64,000 bases of DNA from Paenibacillus caseinilyticus. Its GTDB lineage: Bacteria; Bacillota; Bacilli; Paenibacillales; NBRC-103111. This document shows, piece after piece, positions 42,725 to 50,798 of this stretch. The position numbers and the translations under genes were made by a program. The notes beneath the pieces are model-generated. The model was given only the letters and a program-made list of their open reading frames with translations. It did no database searches and had not been told where the DNA came from. Each line of letters starts with the position of its first letter. The stretch's first letter is position 1. The stretch covers positions 48,955-112,954 of the forward strand of contig NZ_JAQAGY010000022.1 of NCBI RefSeq assembly GCF_027533645.1. The letters run 5' to 3'.

Positions 42725-43015
42725 TCAAGCCTCTTCATGCGCCCCGCGGCTCCTTACCTTCAAAGCATGACGCACGGCTGTCGCCTTCACCCGCTTCTCC
42801 CGCTCCTGCGGCGCAGCCTCATAGAAGGGTTCGGACCCGTACAGTTCCAGCAGCGCCTCCTTCGCCGCAGCCAAGGCTCCTTCCTCGCTTTGCAGCAGAT
42901 AGTAAGCAACCTGATAAGCATAACCTTCGTATATTTTCAGCACCTCGGTTTTGGCCTTGATGGTCCATCGCATTCCCGCAGGCTCACTAACTTCCAAAGC
43001 CGCTCCCGTCATCAT
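42725..43015 (-). CDS. Small hypothetical helical protein
   Basis: This 96-residue protein starts at an ATG just after GGGAGAGGGGAAGAG. After a short variable start (ALEVSEPAGMRWTIKAKTEV) it is strongly helical (LKIYEGYAYQVAYYLLQSEE, then GALAAAKEALLELYGSEPFY), with a pattern like sigma-factor region 2 or similar small helical adaptors (A-x-x-V-A-x-x-L-L). It ends with RHALKVRSRGAHEEA. It looks like a real conserved Paenibacillaceae protein but I cannot name a function. Confidence 0.55.
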   Translation of the reverse strand: MMTGAALEVSEPAGMRWTIKAKTEVLKIYEGYAYQVAYYLLQSEEGALAAAKEALLELYGSEPFYEAAPQEREKRVKATAVRHALKVRSRGAHEEA

Positions 43016-43305
43016 CTCTTCCCCTCTCCCTGAACCCAAGGGATGCTATCTGCCCCTACTGCAGTCAGCATCCGTACTGGAATTTGCACCATACAGGTTT
43101 AGACGACACGGAGCGCCTCTACCTCTCATCCCTTAAGAAATCTTTAAGATTTCATCTCGAGGGAGCCGTCAGCCACAGATGAGAGGAGACGCTTTTGGCG
43201 TTATTTTAAGGAGAGGTGCTGTACCAGGAGCCCCCAGAGAACGCAGAATAGGCCGGTCGCTTCCCAGCGCACGGCCCACATAGCAACGGCATATATTTCG
43301 TCCGA

Positions 43306-43950
43306 TTAGTTCATCCACCTGTAGCTGGACTTCCGTTCCCGGCCTTTCGGGTCGTCTTTGCTCTCGTCCTTGCCGCTTCCGCCTAGAGGTGTAACCTCCA
43401 GGATCTCCGAAATCTCCAGCTGATCTTGCGCCGGATCCGTTGCCAGATCTTCCGCCGCTCCCGATCGTGCGGCAGCCTGTTTCTCCTGTTCTACGGCAGC
43501 CGCTTGCTTCAGGTAAGCGTCACGGCTGATTTCCATCCGGAATTGGTGCTGCTTCGACTCCCAGGTCATTTTGTCCTGCTGGACGTTCTGCTCGATCGCC
43601 TTGCTCAGGAGCTGCTTCAGCGCTTCTTTGGTCTTGTCGGCTTGGAATCCGACTCCGTCCGGCGTAAAGTGGGTGTAGAAGGCTTTCAGCATTTCGAGCT
43701 GCTGCATCATCCGTTTCTTCTCCGCCTCGTCCGGGTCGCCTTCCTTCCGGCGCTGCTCCTGCTCCTGCCACTCTTTGGCTTCCTGTTTCTTCTTCTCAAT
43801 CTCGTCGAACGGCTCGACCGGTTTCATGTCGCCGACTTCCGGACCTTGTTCCTGCTGCGGATAAGCGGGATACCCATCTGGAATCTGATAAAGGTCGAAA
43901 GCGTTTTTTCTCGTATGTACGGCCGTAAGCGGAACAATCCCGAGTGCCAT
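43306..43950 (-). CDS. Hypothetical coiled-coil protein
   Basis: This 214-residue protein is read from the ATG (MALGIVPLTAVHTRKN) that has AGGAGAGG five bases upstream. After a proline-rich, acidic segment (YPAYPQQEQGPEVGDMKPVE), it becomes a very charged coiled coil (EKKKQEAKEWQEQEQRRKEG and on), with a central helical domain (MLKAFYTHFTPDGVGFQADK, then EALKQLLSKAIEQNVQQDKM). The C-terminus is Lys/Ser-rich and ends SSYRWMN. No membrane segment or signal. Unrecognised family; a structural or scaffold role is a guess. Confidence 0.55.
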   Translation of the reverse strand: MALGIVPLTAVHTRKNAFDLYQIPDGYPAYPQQEQGPEVGDMKPVEPFDEIEKKKQEAKEWQEQEQRRKEGDPDEAEKKRMMQQLEMLKAFYTHFTPDGVGFQADKTKEALKQLLSKAIEQNVQQDKMTWESKQHQFRMEISRDAYLKQAAAVEQEKQAAARSGAAEDLATDPAQDQLEISEILEVTPLGGSGKDESKDDPKGRERKSSYRWMN

Positions 43951-44122
43951 ATCGTATCCTCTCCTGGTGTCTGAATATGTGTGTGTATACACTTATTGTA
44001 ATGGCAGGACCCCTTCGGACTCAAGTGGAAAATAGATCATTAGGCCTATAAACTGTACTGTAAATCTTGGTATCTTCCTAGGCACTGACGAATCCCCATT
44101 GCCCCTTAAGCTCTTATCTATC

Positions 44123-44157
44123 AAAAAAACCGCTGTTTGGCTTAAGCCCCAGCGGTT
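44123..44157 (-). terminator. Rho-independent terminator of the Lia/Psp operon
   Basis: AACCGCTG/CAGCGGTT stem, with a run of seven T on the minus strand. It lies 41 bases past the liaR stop. Confidence 0.85.
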
Positions 44158-44197
44158 TGGCGGGACGGCTCTGCCGCCTCCCCGTCCATGATCCCTC

Positions 44198-44845
44198 TTA
44201 TTCCACCAATCCCTGCTTGAACGCATAAATAGCCGCCTGCGTCCGGTCTTCCACGCCGAGCTTCGCCAAGATGTTCGTCACATGGAATTTCACTGTCTTC
44301 ACCCCGATGAACAACTCATCGGCCACATCCTGATTGGATTTGCCCGAGGCGATCAGCCGGAGCACCTCCATCTCGCGTTCGGTCAGCTCCTCATGCGGCA
44401 TATGGGCCGGCTTCGGCTGGCGGAAGCGGTTCATGAGCTTCGAAGCCACCTGCGATTCGAGGACCGATTGTCCGTTTACCGCTGCCCGGATGGCCTGTGC
44501 GATCTCCGCCGCCCGCGACGTTTTGAGCAGGTAGCTGAATGCGCCGGCCTCAATGACCGGGTAGATCTTCTCGTCGTCGATGAAGCTCGTCAGCACGATC
44601 ACCTTGCAGTCCGGATGCTGCTGGAGCAGCCGCCGGGTTGTCTCGATGCCGTCCATCCCGTCCATGACCAGATCCATCAGCACGACATCCGGCCTGTATT
44701 CCAAGGCGAGCCGGATTCCCTCCTGCCCGCCGCTGGCTTCGCCTACCACTTCGATTCCGTCCTCAGTACCGAGAACGGCCGCCAGTCCGATCCTTACCAT
44801 CTCGTGGTCATCCACGAGAAGCACCTTAATCGTCGTCTCCTCCAT
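44198..44845 (-). CDS. liaR: Response regulator LiaR (NarL family)
   Basis: This 215-residue regulator has a receiver domain (VLLVDDHEMVRIGLAAVLGT, phosphoacceptor in VVLMDLVMDGMDG, Lys in YLLKTS) and a LuxR-type HTH (LTEREMEVLRLIASGKSNQD, then VKTVKFHVTNILAKLGVEDR). It is the cognate regulator of LiaS for envelope stress. Its start overlaps liaS by 20 bases. It is the last gene of the seven-gene operon, and a possible binding palindrome is upstream of the first gene (49149-49166). Confidence 0.93.
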   Translation of the reverse strand: MEETTIKVLLVDDHEMVRIGLAAVLGTEDGIEVVGEASGGQEGIRLALEYRPDVVLMDLVMDGMDGIETTRRLLQQHPDCKVIVLTSFIDDEKIYPVIEAGAFSYLLKTSRAAEIAQAIRAAVNGQSVLESQVASKLMNRFRQPKPAHMPHEELTEREMEVLRLIASGKSNQDVADELFIGVKTVKFHVTNILAKLGVEDRTQAAIYAFKQGLVE

Positions 44846-45902
44846 CGGGAGCCCCCCCTTCCGCTACGATCGGTATGCGTATTTCGATCCGGGTTCCTTT
44901 GCCCGGTGCCGTAATGAGATTCATCGAGCCGCCGATTTCGTTCACCCGTTCATGCATGGTCACGATGCCGTACGATGCCTGTTTCTTCGTATCGAGGTCG
45001 AAGCCGACCCCGTCGTCACGAATCAACATACGTACTGCATCAGGGGAAGGTTTCACGAGCCTTAACTCCATGCGGGTTGCCTTGGAGTGACGCAGGGCAT
45101 TGGACATGGCTTCCTGCGCGATCCGGAAGAGATGGTCTTCGATCCCCTTCGGCAGCTTGATCTCTTCTGATAATTCCCAATCCATCTGCATGGGGACTTT
45201 GGATGCCAGCTCTTGCATCAGCTCGATGAGCCCTTCGGAGAGCCGTTTGCCCTCCAGGTGGACCGGCCGAAGATGCAGCAGCAGCGCACGCATCTCGGAC
45301 TGCGCTACCGAGGCCATCTCCTCGATGAGGTAGATTTGCCGCTGGGCCTTATCGAAGTCCTTATCGAGCGTGCGGAGGGCCGCCGTGGCCGTCATCGAGA
45401 TGGCGAAGAGCTGCTGGGACACCGCATCGTGCAGCTCGCGGGCGAGCCGCTGCCGCTCCTCGACGATGGCCGAATACTTGGCCTTCTGCGCGAGCTGGGC
45501 ATTGTTGCTCGACAGCCGCTGGAGCGACGATACCTGCTCCTCCCACTTCTTCGTGATGGCATTGAGCTGTTCGCCGAGGCGCCCGATCTCATCCTCCCCA
45601 AGCGGAGGGACGGAGCGGCTCAGGTTGCCCTTCTCGAGCGAGATCATCACCTCGCGCAGGGTCTCCAGCCGGTGCTTCATCCGGGAGCTGTACCATAAGC
45701 CGTAGGAACCGCCGATGAGCACGACGACCGCGATCATCGAGAGGGAGAGCAGAATGCCCTCCTGCCACGTCCCGAACGGTCTCAAGTAGCCGCCCGATTG
45801 AAGGAAGTAGATCAGGACGGCAAACAAAACAAGGCTGAGCCCGATCGACTCCGCCATGCTTCGCCATATCATGTTGACCAGCCGTTTGCCTTGTCTGTCC
45901 AT
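44826..45902 (-). CDS. liaS: Sensor histidine kinase LiaS
   Basis: This 358-residue kinase is read from the ATG (MDRQGKRLVNMIWRS) with AGGAGCGGGAGA upstream. It has two N-terminal membrane helices with a very short external loop, a HAMP-like linker (MISLEKGNLSRSVPPLGEDE), the HisKA_3 phosphoacceptor RQRLARELHDAVSQQLFAIS, and an HATPase domain (RIAQEAMSNALRHSKATRME, then IRDDGVGFDLDTKKQASYGI). These intramembrane-sensing kinases are held off by LiaF. Confidence 0.93.
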   Translation of the reverse strand: MDRQGKRLVNMIWRSMAESIGLSLVLFAVLIYFLQSGGYLRPFGTWQEGILLSLSMIAVVVLIGGSYGLWYSSRMKHRLETLREVMISLEKGNLSRSVPPLGEDEIGRLGEQLNAITKKWEEQVSSLQRLSSNNAQLAQKAKYSAIVEERQRLARELHDAVSQQLFAISMTATAALRTLDKDFDKAQRQIYLIEEMASVAQSEMRALLLHLRPVHLEGKRLSEGLIELMQELASKVPMQMDWELSEEIKLPKGIEDHLFRIAQEAMSNALRHSKATRMELRLVKPSPDAVRMLIRDDGVGFDLDTKKQASYGIVTMHERVNEIGGSMNLITAPGKGTRIEIRIPIVAEGGAPDGGDDD

Positions 45903-45970
45903 TCTCCCGCTCCTAACACCGTTTGGATAGTTCCTAGCGTATTCCAATATGATTACGATAAAGACGGGAA

Positions 45971-46621
45971 TTACACAATTTTTATATCAATGTCGGCGAC
46001 AATGTACGAGATCTCGAGACGCAGCTGCCGCTCGGCCGTCCAATAGTTCGGGGACTGCCAGACCATCTTGTTCAGTACGCCGGCTTCCTTGTCATATCCT
46101 ACACTCGTCTGACCGAAGAGCACGGACGCCGTTACGCTCACGCCCATATCCTCGGGCACGATGAGATCAATATCCGCGATCACGCCTTGGAGGACGATAG
46201 TCGTCTCCTTCTGCTCGGTAATCGCGTAGCTGAGATCCATCTGAAGCTCTCCGAGCACATTCCAGATCGACATGTTCCTTAGAATCCAGGGGTCCCGGCC
46301 CCAGCGGATACTTTCGATAAGACTCTGCTTCCTGACATGGCGCTCGTCTTTGTGGACTTTGCGCATCTTATTATAGAAGAAACCCAGGGAGATCAGGATC
46401 ACGGCCGCGATCAGAGGAAGGTTCCCTCCCAGGAGCAGCAGCCCGCCGATCAGCAGGAGCAGGTAGCCTTTGCGCTCCGCGCCCGAACGGATCTTGTGAA
46501 CCCCCATAAGAAGAAGAAAGAGGGCCAGGACGGTGAAGAAACTAAGATGATTGTCCGCCAACAGGAACAACCCTGCACCGATCAGCACGAGCGCCATGTT
46601 GCGGTTTCTTTTGCGGTACAT
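45971..46621 (-). CDS. liaF: LiaF-type negative regulator of LiaRS
   Basis: This 216-residue protein is read from the ATG (MYRKRNRNMALVLIG) with AAGGGGGCGG upstream. Four hydrophobic helices fill the first half (MALVLIGAGLFLLA; FFTVLALFLLLMGVH; YLLLLIGGLLLLGG; IAAVILISLGFFYN). A C-terminal beta domain of the LiaF type follows (GELQMDLSYAITEQKETTIV, then IADIDLIVPEDMGVSVTASV). LiaF keeps LiaS inactive until envelope damage. It precedes liaS by 68 bases. Confidence 0.9.
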   Translation of the reverse strand: MYRKRNRNMALVLIGAGLFLLADNHLSFFTVLALFLLLMGVHKIRSGAERKGYLLLLIGGLLLLGGNLPLIAAVILISLGFFYNKMRKVHKDERHVRKQSLIESIRWGRDPWILRNMSIWNVLGELQMDLSYAITEQKETTIVLQGVIADIDLIVPEDMGVSVTASVLFGQTSVGYDKEAGVLNKMVWQSPNYWTAERQLRLEISYIVADIDIKIV

Positions 46622-46680
46622 CCGCGCCGCCCCCTTTCGTAGATTCTGGATGTCCAGCCTTGGCAGGTTCCCGTATTTCC

Positions 46681-46776
46681 GCCAAAAGCCACGGCGGACT
46701 TCTCCCGCCATGGCTTTGGCCTTTCATAGCATATCATAACGGGCTGACCGCTCCAAGCGGTTTTTGCGCCAGCCCT
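46681..46776 (-). other. Two hairpins between the second pspA and liaF
   Basis: A long imperfect stem, GCCAAAAGCCACGGCGG with CCGCCATGGCTTTGGC (46681-46720), and a second one (GGGCTG...CAGCCC, 46742-46776) lie in the 176-base gap. Neither has a clean T-run on the minus strand. They may act as a partial terminator or a processing site so that pspA is made in excess over liaFSR, as is seen for other Lia operons. Confidence 0.5.
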
Positions 46777-46797
46777 CAGCTAAGGCAGATCGAACGG

Positions 46798-47493
46798 TTA
46801 CGCCTGCTCCGAAGACAGCTTTTCTTTGAGCAGCGCGAGCTGATCATCGATTTTTTGCTGCTTCGCCGCATCGGCCGCCGGAGCCGCCGCGAATACGGAA
46901 CCGGCGTAGGCCGAACCGACATAAGGCTTGCGGGCAATCTCAGCTTCCACCTCAAGCGACATGATCTTCTCTTCCATCCGGCGGAAGCCTTGGACGGCAC
47001 TGCCGCCTTCGATTACGTTATTCGCAGTCACCTCGGCCATCTGCTTCTTCGCTTTAGCCAGCTGGGCGCGGGAGACCAGTTCGCTGCGCTTGTTGCGCAT
47101 TTGGTAGTAGGCGTCCTTCATCTCATGCAGCTGCTGCACCAGCTCGGCCGCTTGGGCCTTTGCGCCTTCATACAGGTCTGTATATTCCGTAACTTTGCCG
47201 TCATGATACAGTTTTTGCTCGAGTGCCTGGCGGGCGGCCGCTTCCTGTCCGGCTTGCAGCGCTTCCTTGGCTCCGGCTTCGGCTTGGGAAGCGAGACGGA
47301 CCGACTCTTCCAGACGTTCCTTCAGCTTTCGCTCGGAGGCGATCTGGCGGGCTACCGTTACTTCCGCCGTCGTGATTTCCTCTTCCATATCGCGGAGATA
47401 CTGGTTCAGCATAATAATCGGATCTTCAACTTTGTCCAGCAGTTCATGCATCGAAGCTTTCGTCATATCTTTAATTCTCGAGAATACACCCAT
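46798..47493 (-). CDS. pspA: PspA/IM30 phage-shock protein, second copy
   Basis: This 231-residue protein is a typical PspA: a short N-terminal amphipathic membrane-binding helix (MGVFSRIKDMTKASMHELLD), then LDKVEDPIIMLNQYLRDMEE, followed by a long continuous coiled coil to about residue 200 and a short C-terminal helix. It should form large oligomers that bind stressed membranes. It is close in design to the first copy at 48002-48670, indicating a tandem duplication separated by pspC. The stop of pspC lies two bases before its start. Confidence 0.9.
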   Translation of the reverse strand: MGVFSRIKDMTKASMHELLDKVEDPIIMLNQYLRDMEEEITTAEVTVARQIASERKLKERLEESVRLASQAEAGAKEALQAGQEAAARQALEQKLYHDGKVTEYTDLYEGAKAQAAELVQQLHEMKDAYYQMRNKRSELVSRAQLAKAKKQMAEVTANNVIEGGSAVQGFRRMEEKIMSLEVEAEIARKPYVGSAYAGSVFAAAPAADAAKQQKIDDQLALLKEKLSSEQA

Positions 47494-47495
47494 GG

Positions 47496-48005
47496 TTACA
47501 CATCTCCCTTAGATTGTTTTTGTTGTTTTTCGTACTGTTCCACCTTGGAGCGGAGTTCTTCGATCTCTTTCCACATGGCCTTCTTTTCGATATCTTTCAT
47601 CATGTCATCCAGGTCGCTTGCCGCAGCCTGCGGCTCGTTTTGGCCGGCTGCCTGCTTATATTCCGCTTCGTGGTGGCCTCTCCAGCCGTATTTTTGAGCT
47701 TTGCGGTAGTGTCTCTCAGCGCGGCGCCAATCTTTCCAGGAGCCGTAAGAGGGATCATATCCGTGCCCTCCCCCACCGCAAGGTCCTGCGCCATATCCCG
47801 CGCCAGGTCCCCCGCCGGTCCACGGCTCAGTGGGAATCACCAGCGCTGCGATGAAGTACAGAGGAATCACCGCGCCCCCCGTGAACAAGGTCGTCACGAC
47901 CACAGTCAATCGGAGCAGGGTAGGGTCTACGTTCATTACATCGCCAAGCCCGCCGCAGAGACCCGTAATTTTGCGGTCCGTGCGGGATCGGTACAGTTTC
48001 GTCAT
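47496..48005 (-). CDS. PspC-domain membrane protein
   Basis: This 169-residue protein is read from the ATG (MTKLYRSRTDRKITGLC) within an ATGA overlap with the upstream pspA. The PspC domain is clear: LCGGLGDVMNVDPTLLRLTV with one to two membrane helices (TVVVTTLFTGGAVIPLYFIA). Unlike classic PspC, it carries a Gly/His/Tyr-rich cytosolic linker (GGGPGAGYGAGPCGGGGHG) and a coiled-coil tail (DDMMKDIEKKAMWKEIEELR). This tail could contact the PspA proteins encoded on either side. Confidence 0.88.
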   Translation of the reverse strand: MTKLYRSRTDRKITGLCGGLGDVMNVDPTLLRLTVVVTTLFTGGAVIPLYFIAALVIPTEPWTGGGPGAGYGAGPCGGGGHGYDPSYGSWKDWRRAERHYRKAQKYGWRGHHEAEYKQAAGQNEPQAAASDLDDMMKDIEKKAMWKEIEELRSKVEQYEKQQKQSKGDV

Positions 48006-48670
48006 CGACGGTTCCATCCTTCCTCTTCTAGTTTGCTGCGCAGTTTGGCGAGCTCCTGGTCGACTGCGGAGCCGGCTGCCGTCCAGGCCTCCCGGACCTG
48101 GCTCCGGACTTCACGCAGCGTGCGCGCCGACAGTTCCATGTCGCTGACCCGCTCTTCCAGCCGGTCGAACATCCGCGGGCTTACTCCGCCGCCCATGGAG
48201 CGCAGCCGTTCATTCATCCGCTGCTGCAGCCTTACGCTCTCCAAGCGGGCGATATAATAGCTGCGTTTGGAAGCCACTTCGTCGAAGTCGGCTTTGAGCC
48301 CCTGCACCTGCTCTTCGAGCTCCACAATGCCATGTTTACTTTGTTCATAGAGCGCTTTGTACTGCACCGCCTTTTCTTCCTGCTGCATTTTCTCTTGCAG
48401 AGCCAGGCGGGCAACCTCTTCCTCTCCGGCCTTCAGGGCCAGAAGCGCCTGCCCTTCGCGCCGCTCCTTGAGCTGTTCCGCCGCTATGTATTGCTGGCGG
48501 AGAGAGGAAGCATGGGATAGACACTGCTGCAGGAGCCGCTCGGATTCCCGGATCTGCTCGGATTGGGATGCCAGATATTTGTCGATCAGGCGAACCGGAT
48601 CCTCCGACTGCTCCAGCATTTCGTTAAAATGGGCGACCGTAAGATCACGGAATCGTTTGCCGATACTCAT
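48002..48670 (-). CDS. pspA: PspA/IM30 phage-shock protein, first copy
   Basis: This 222-residue protein is read from the ATG at 48670 (MSIGKRFRDLTVAHFNEMLE) with AAAGGTGGT upstream; the longer frame is open but lacks protein-like composition. It has the PspA amphipathic start, EQSEDPVRLIDKYLASQSEQ, and a long coiled coil through about residue 200. It differs from the second copy in the C-terminal third, which is more basic. Its stop overlaps the pspC start (ATGA). Two PspA paralogues in one operon may have split membrane-binding and regulatory jobs. Confidence 0.9.
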   Translation of the reverse strand: MSIGKRFRDLTVAHFNEMLEQSEDPVRLIDKYLASQSEQIRESERLLQQCLSHASSLRQQYIAAEQLKERREGQALLALKAGEEEVARLALQEKMQQEEKAVQYKALYEQSKHGIVELEEQVQGLKADFDEVASKRSYYIARLESVRLQQRMNERLRSMGGGVSPRMFDRLEERVSDMELSARTLREVRSQVREAWTAAGSAVDQELAKLRSKLEEEGWNRR

Positions 48671-48750
48671 TCTTGTTCTACCACCTTTGTTTGGGATTCT
48701 TGCCCGGTCGAAGCTGCCGGTTTCTTCTATGCCATCCTTGCGCCTCGCGG

Positions 48751-49050
48751 CTAGTAAGCTGACTTGCCTCGGAGCAGTGTGACGCCGTACCAGATAAGGC
48801 CCGCCGCGAACAGGATCGCAATCACGCCCGACATTTTGCCGATCAGCACCATACCGCCGATCAGGATCAGCGCCGCGCCAATGAACGTTTTGCCGTTGTT
48901 CATTCCGACGAAGCCGAGTCCGACGAGAGCCGCCGGGAAGAGGAAGCCCATCAAGTGATGCCCAACGTGCAGGCCCATCTTGCTTGCGAGGATCATGGCG
49001 CCTACTCCGATGAAGAGAAGCGCGAATCCCGTATGCCGGTTCATTCTCAT
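48751..49050 (-). CDS. LiaI-like small membrane protein
   Basis: This 99-residue protein has an Arg/His-rich N-terminus (MRMNRHTG) and four hydrophobic segments (FALLFIGVGAMILA; LMGFLFPAALVGLGFVG; TFIGAALILIGGMVLIG; GVIAILFAAGLIWYGV), typical of the LiaI/LiaF-like transmembrane domain. In Bacillus subtilis LiaI anchors the PspA-like LiaH at the membrane, and here the next gene is pspA, consistent with that role. It is the first gene of the operon, with AAGGCGG upstream. Confidence 0.85.
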   Translation of the reverse strand: MRMNRHTGFALLFIGVGAMILASKMGLHVGHHLMGFLFPAALVGLGFVGMNNGKTFIGAALILIGGMVLIGKMSGVIAILFAAGLIWYGVTLLRGKSAY

Positions 49051-49148
49051 GTGCATTCACCGCCTTTCAAGTTTGGGTGTCGCTTGCTTATGTCCTTATT
49101 CTAGGTGAAACCGGGCGCTTCCAAAACGGACCTGCGGCGGTTTTTGGC

Positions 49149-49166
49149 ACTGGACCTAAGTCCAGT
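49149..49166. promoter_or_regulatory. Candidate LiaR binding palindrome
   Basis: ACTGGACCTAAGTCCAGT is a perfect 7-4-7 inverted repeat, about 100 bases upstream of the first Lia/Psp gene. A 7-4-7 arrangement is what I recall for LiaR/VraR-type sites. It also lies upstream of the divergent gene at 49292. Confidence 0.55.
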
Positions 49167-49291
49167 ACCCTGCCCGGCTGAAGGACAGAAGGAGGCAGGA
49201 CCTGTAGAAGACACATCGGAATAAACGGACAGCCGCCTGGTATACAATAGGAACAAACCCATTCGTTACACTAAGAAAGGGGGCGTCTTTC

Positions 49292-49780
49292 TTGGGACGG
49301 ATCCTTATGCCGGGCACCGCCGCGCGGACGGCGGCCCTTCTCCTGCTGGCCGCCGCCGCCTTCTTCCTCCCATCTTCCCGGCCTGCACATGCTGTGACGG
49401 GAGACCACCTGCCTCCCGTACAAATCTATGCCCCTCTATTGGACAAGGTGGTCCGGGTGCTCCCGAACACGGAAGAGATCCGCTCGAGTGCAGCGTCTTG
49501 GCTGGCCGCCGCTGACGGTCTCTCCCCGGGGCTGCGCATCCGGGAGGAGAGCCGACTGGTCCTTCGGATCCCCCTGCACCCGCCGCTCGCCGTCTCCAAG
49601 GCCCGACTTTCTTTCCACTGCCGCGAACTGTTCCTACTCGTTCCGCTCCCCGGGGCAAAAGAAAATCCCCAGCTGCTCGCTTTCGGCACTGGGGATGGAA
49701 CCTATGTATTCGATTGTGCATGGAGCAAGCTGCAGCCCTTCTGGGAACGCTACGGCCTGGCCGATTTGCCTTATCAATAA
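49292..49780 (+). CDS. Hypothetical secreted protein
   Basis: This 162-residue protein starts at a TTG preceded by AAAGGGGGCG. It has a signal peptide (ARTAALLLLAAAAFFLPSSR, cleavage near AHA) and an alpha/beta mature part (PVQIYAPLLDKVVRVLPNTE, then LVLRIPLHPPLAVSKARLSF) without Cys pairs typical of redox proteins. It diverges from the Lia/Psp operon and shares the palindrome at 49149-49166, so it could be part of the same envelope-stress response. No family recognised. Confidence 0.55.
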   Translation: MGRILMPGTAARTAALLLLAAAAFFLPSSRPAHAVTGDHLPPVQIYAPLLDKVVRVLPNTEEIRSSAASWLAAADGLSPGLRIREESRLVLRIPLHPPLAVSKARLSFHCRELFLLVPLPGAKENPQLLAFGTGDGTYVFDCAWSKLQPFWERYGLADLPYQ

Positions 49781-49827
49781 TCTTGCCTGCTACCCGTTCA
49801 AGGTGCAGCCGCCGAGCTGCCGCGCAC

Positions 49828-50619
49828 TCAGCGGCTCTGCGAGATCGTCAGAATATTCCCGTCCCCGTCCCGAAGGTTGAAGAATGAGACACGCGGGGTC
49901 CGGGCGATGCCGAAGACGTCTTCGAACTCGAGTTCCTGCGCCCTGCGGTATGCCGCATCGATGTCGCCGGTCTCCAGCTTGAAGAGCACAGCTCCCCGCT
50001 CTGGAAGCGGAACCTTCTCCATGCCGCTGCTATCGAGGATGAGATCGGTGCCGTTCTCCAGCCGGAAGACATGCTGCTGCTCCTGACGGTCCTCGGTACG
50101 CACCTCGATCCCCAGCAGCCGCCCGTACTGGTCTGCAGAGCGGTCCAGATTCCGCACCCACAGGACCACGGAGTCGATGCGGCTTTCCACCGGGGATTCC
50201 GCTGCCTCCGCCCCGCCCTTCGGTCCGTCGATCCCGCCGAAGGCAAGTCCGTAGCCGTCGCAATCCTGCACGACGAACTCCTTCCATGGCCCTCCATCCG
50301 GATAGATGACCGGCTCGCCGCCGAAGACGGCGCCCTTGCTCCGGAATTCTTCATACAGCGCATCGAGCGCTTCCCAGTTTTCAACGTAGGCATACACGTC
50401 ATACGCCAGGGGCTCTCCGGTCTGCGGAGGATTCGGACGCACGGCTGACGGGTCCGGCGCCTGCAGCAGCTTCAAGGCCATTCCCCCCAGCCCGTCGCGC
50501 TCCACCCACCAATCCGTCACATTGAAACCAAGCACATCCCGGTAGAAGGACTTGGACCGCTCCAAGTCCGAGACCATCAGTACGCTCAGCGAACTGCCGA
50601 TTTGCTTTTTGTCCGTCAT
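49828..50619 (-). CDS. Two-domain VOC (glyoxalase/bleomycin-resistance fold) protein
   Basis: This 263-residue protein contains two VOC modules, about residues 8-128 (VLMVSDLERSKSFYRDVLGF, VVQDCDGYGLAFGG) and about 146-262 (VVLWVRNLDRSADQYGRLLG, FFNLRDGDGNILTISQ). Such tandem VOC proteins include dioxygenases, isomerases and antibiotic-binding proteins. The metal-ligand pattern is not clear in either half, so it may be a binding protein rather than an enzyme. It diverges from nothing obvious. Confidence 0.85.
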   Translation of the reverse strand: MTDKKQIGSSLSVLMVSDLERSKSFYRDVLGFNVTDWWVERDGLGGMALKLLQAPDPSAVRPNPPQTGEPLAYDVYAYVENWEALDALYEEFRSKGAVFGGEPVIYPDGGPWKEFVVQDCDGYGLAFGGIDGPKGGAEAAESPVESRIDSVVLWVRNLDRSADQYGRLLGIEVRTEDRQEQQHVFRLENGTDLILDSSGMEKVPLPERGAVLFKLETGDIDAAYRRAQELEFEDVFGIARTPRVSFFNLRDGDGNILTISQSR

Positions 50620-50798
50620 CTTCCGTCTCCCCCTTATCGATCCCCAATATACGAATATATATTCGCATTATGGGAGGTTTTTCCTGCCCCTTTCCTTGAC
50701 TTTAGCAAATCTTTATAATTCCCGGCTGCCCGCTTGTCGCAACAAGCACAAAAAAAACTTCTGCAGACCCGGCGGGCCGTACAGAAGCGGTGCCTTTC

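Noticed and set aside
48002..49060. Longer version of the first PspA starting at 49060
   Set aside because: The first 130 codons run antisense-frame through the LiaI-like gene and have no protein-like composition; the PspA start at 48670 has a good ribosome site.
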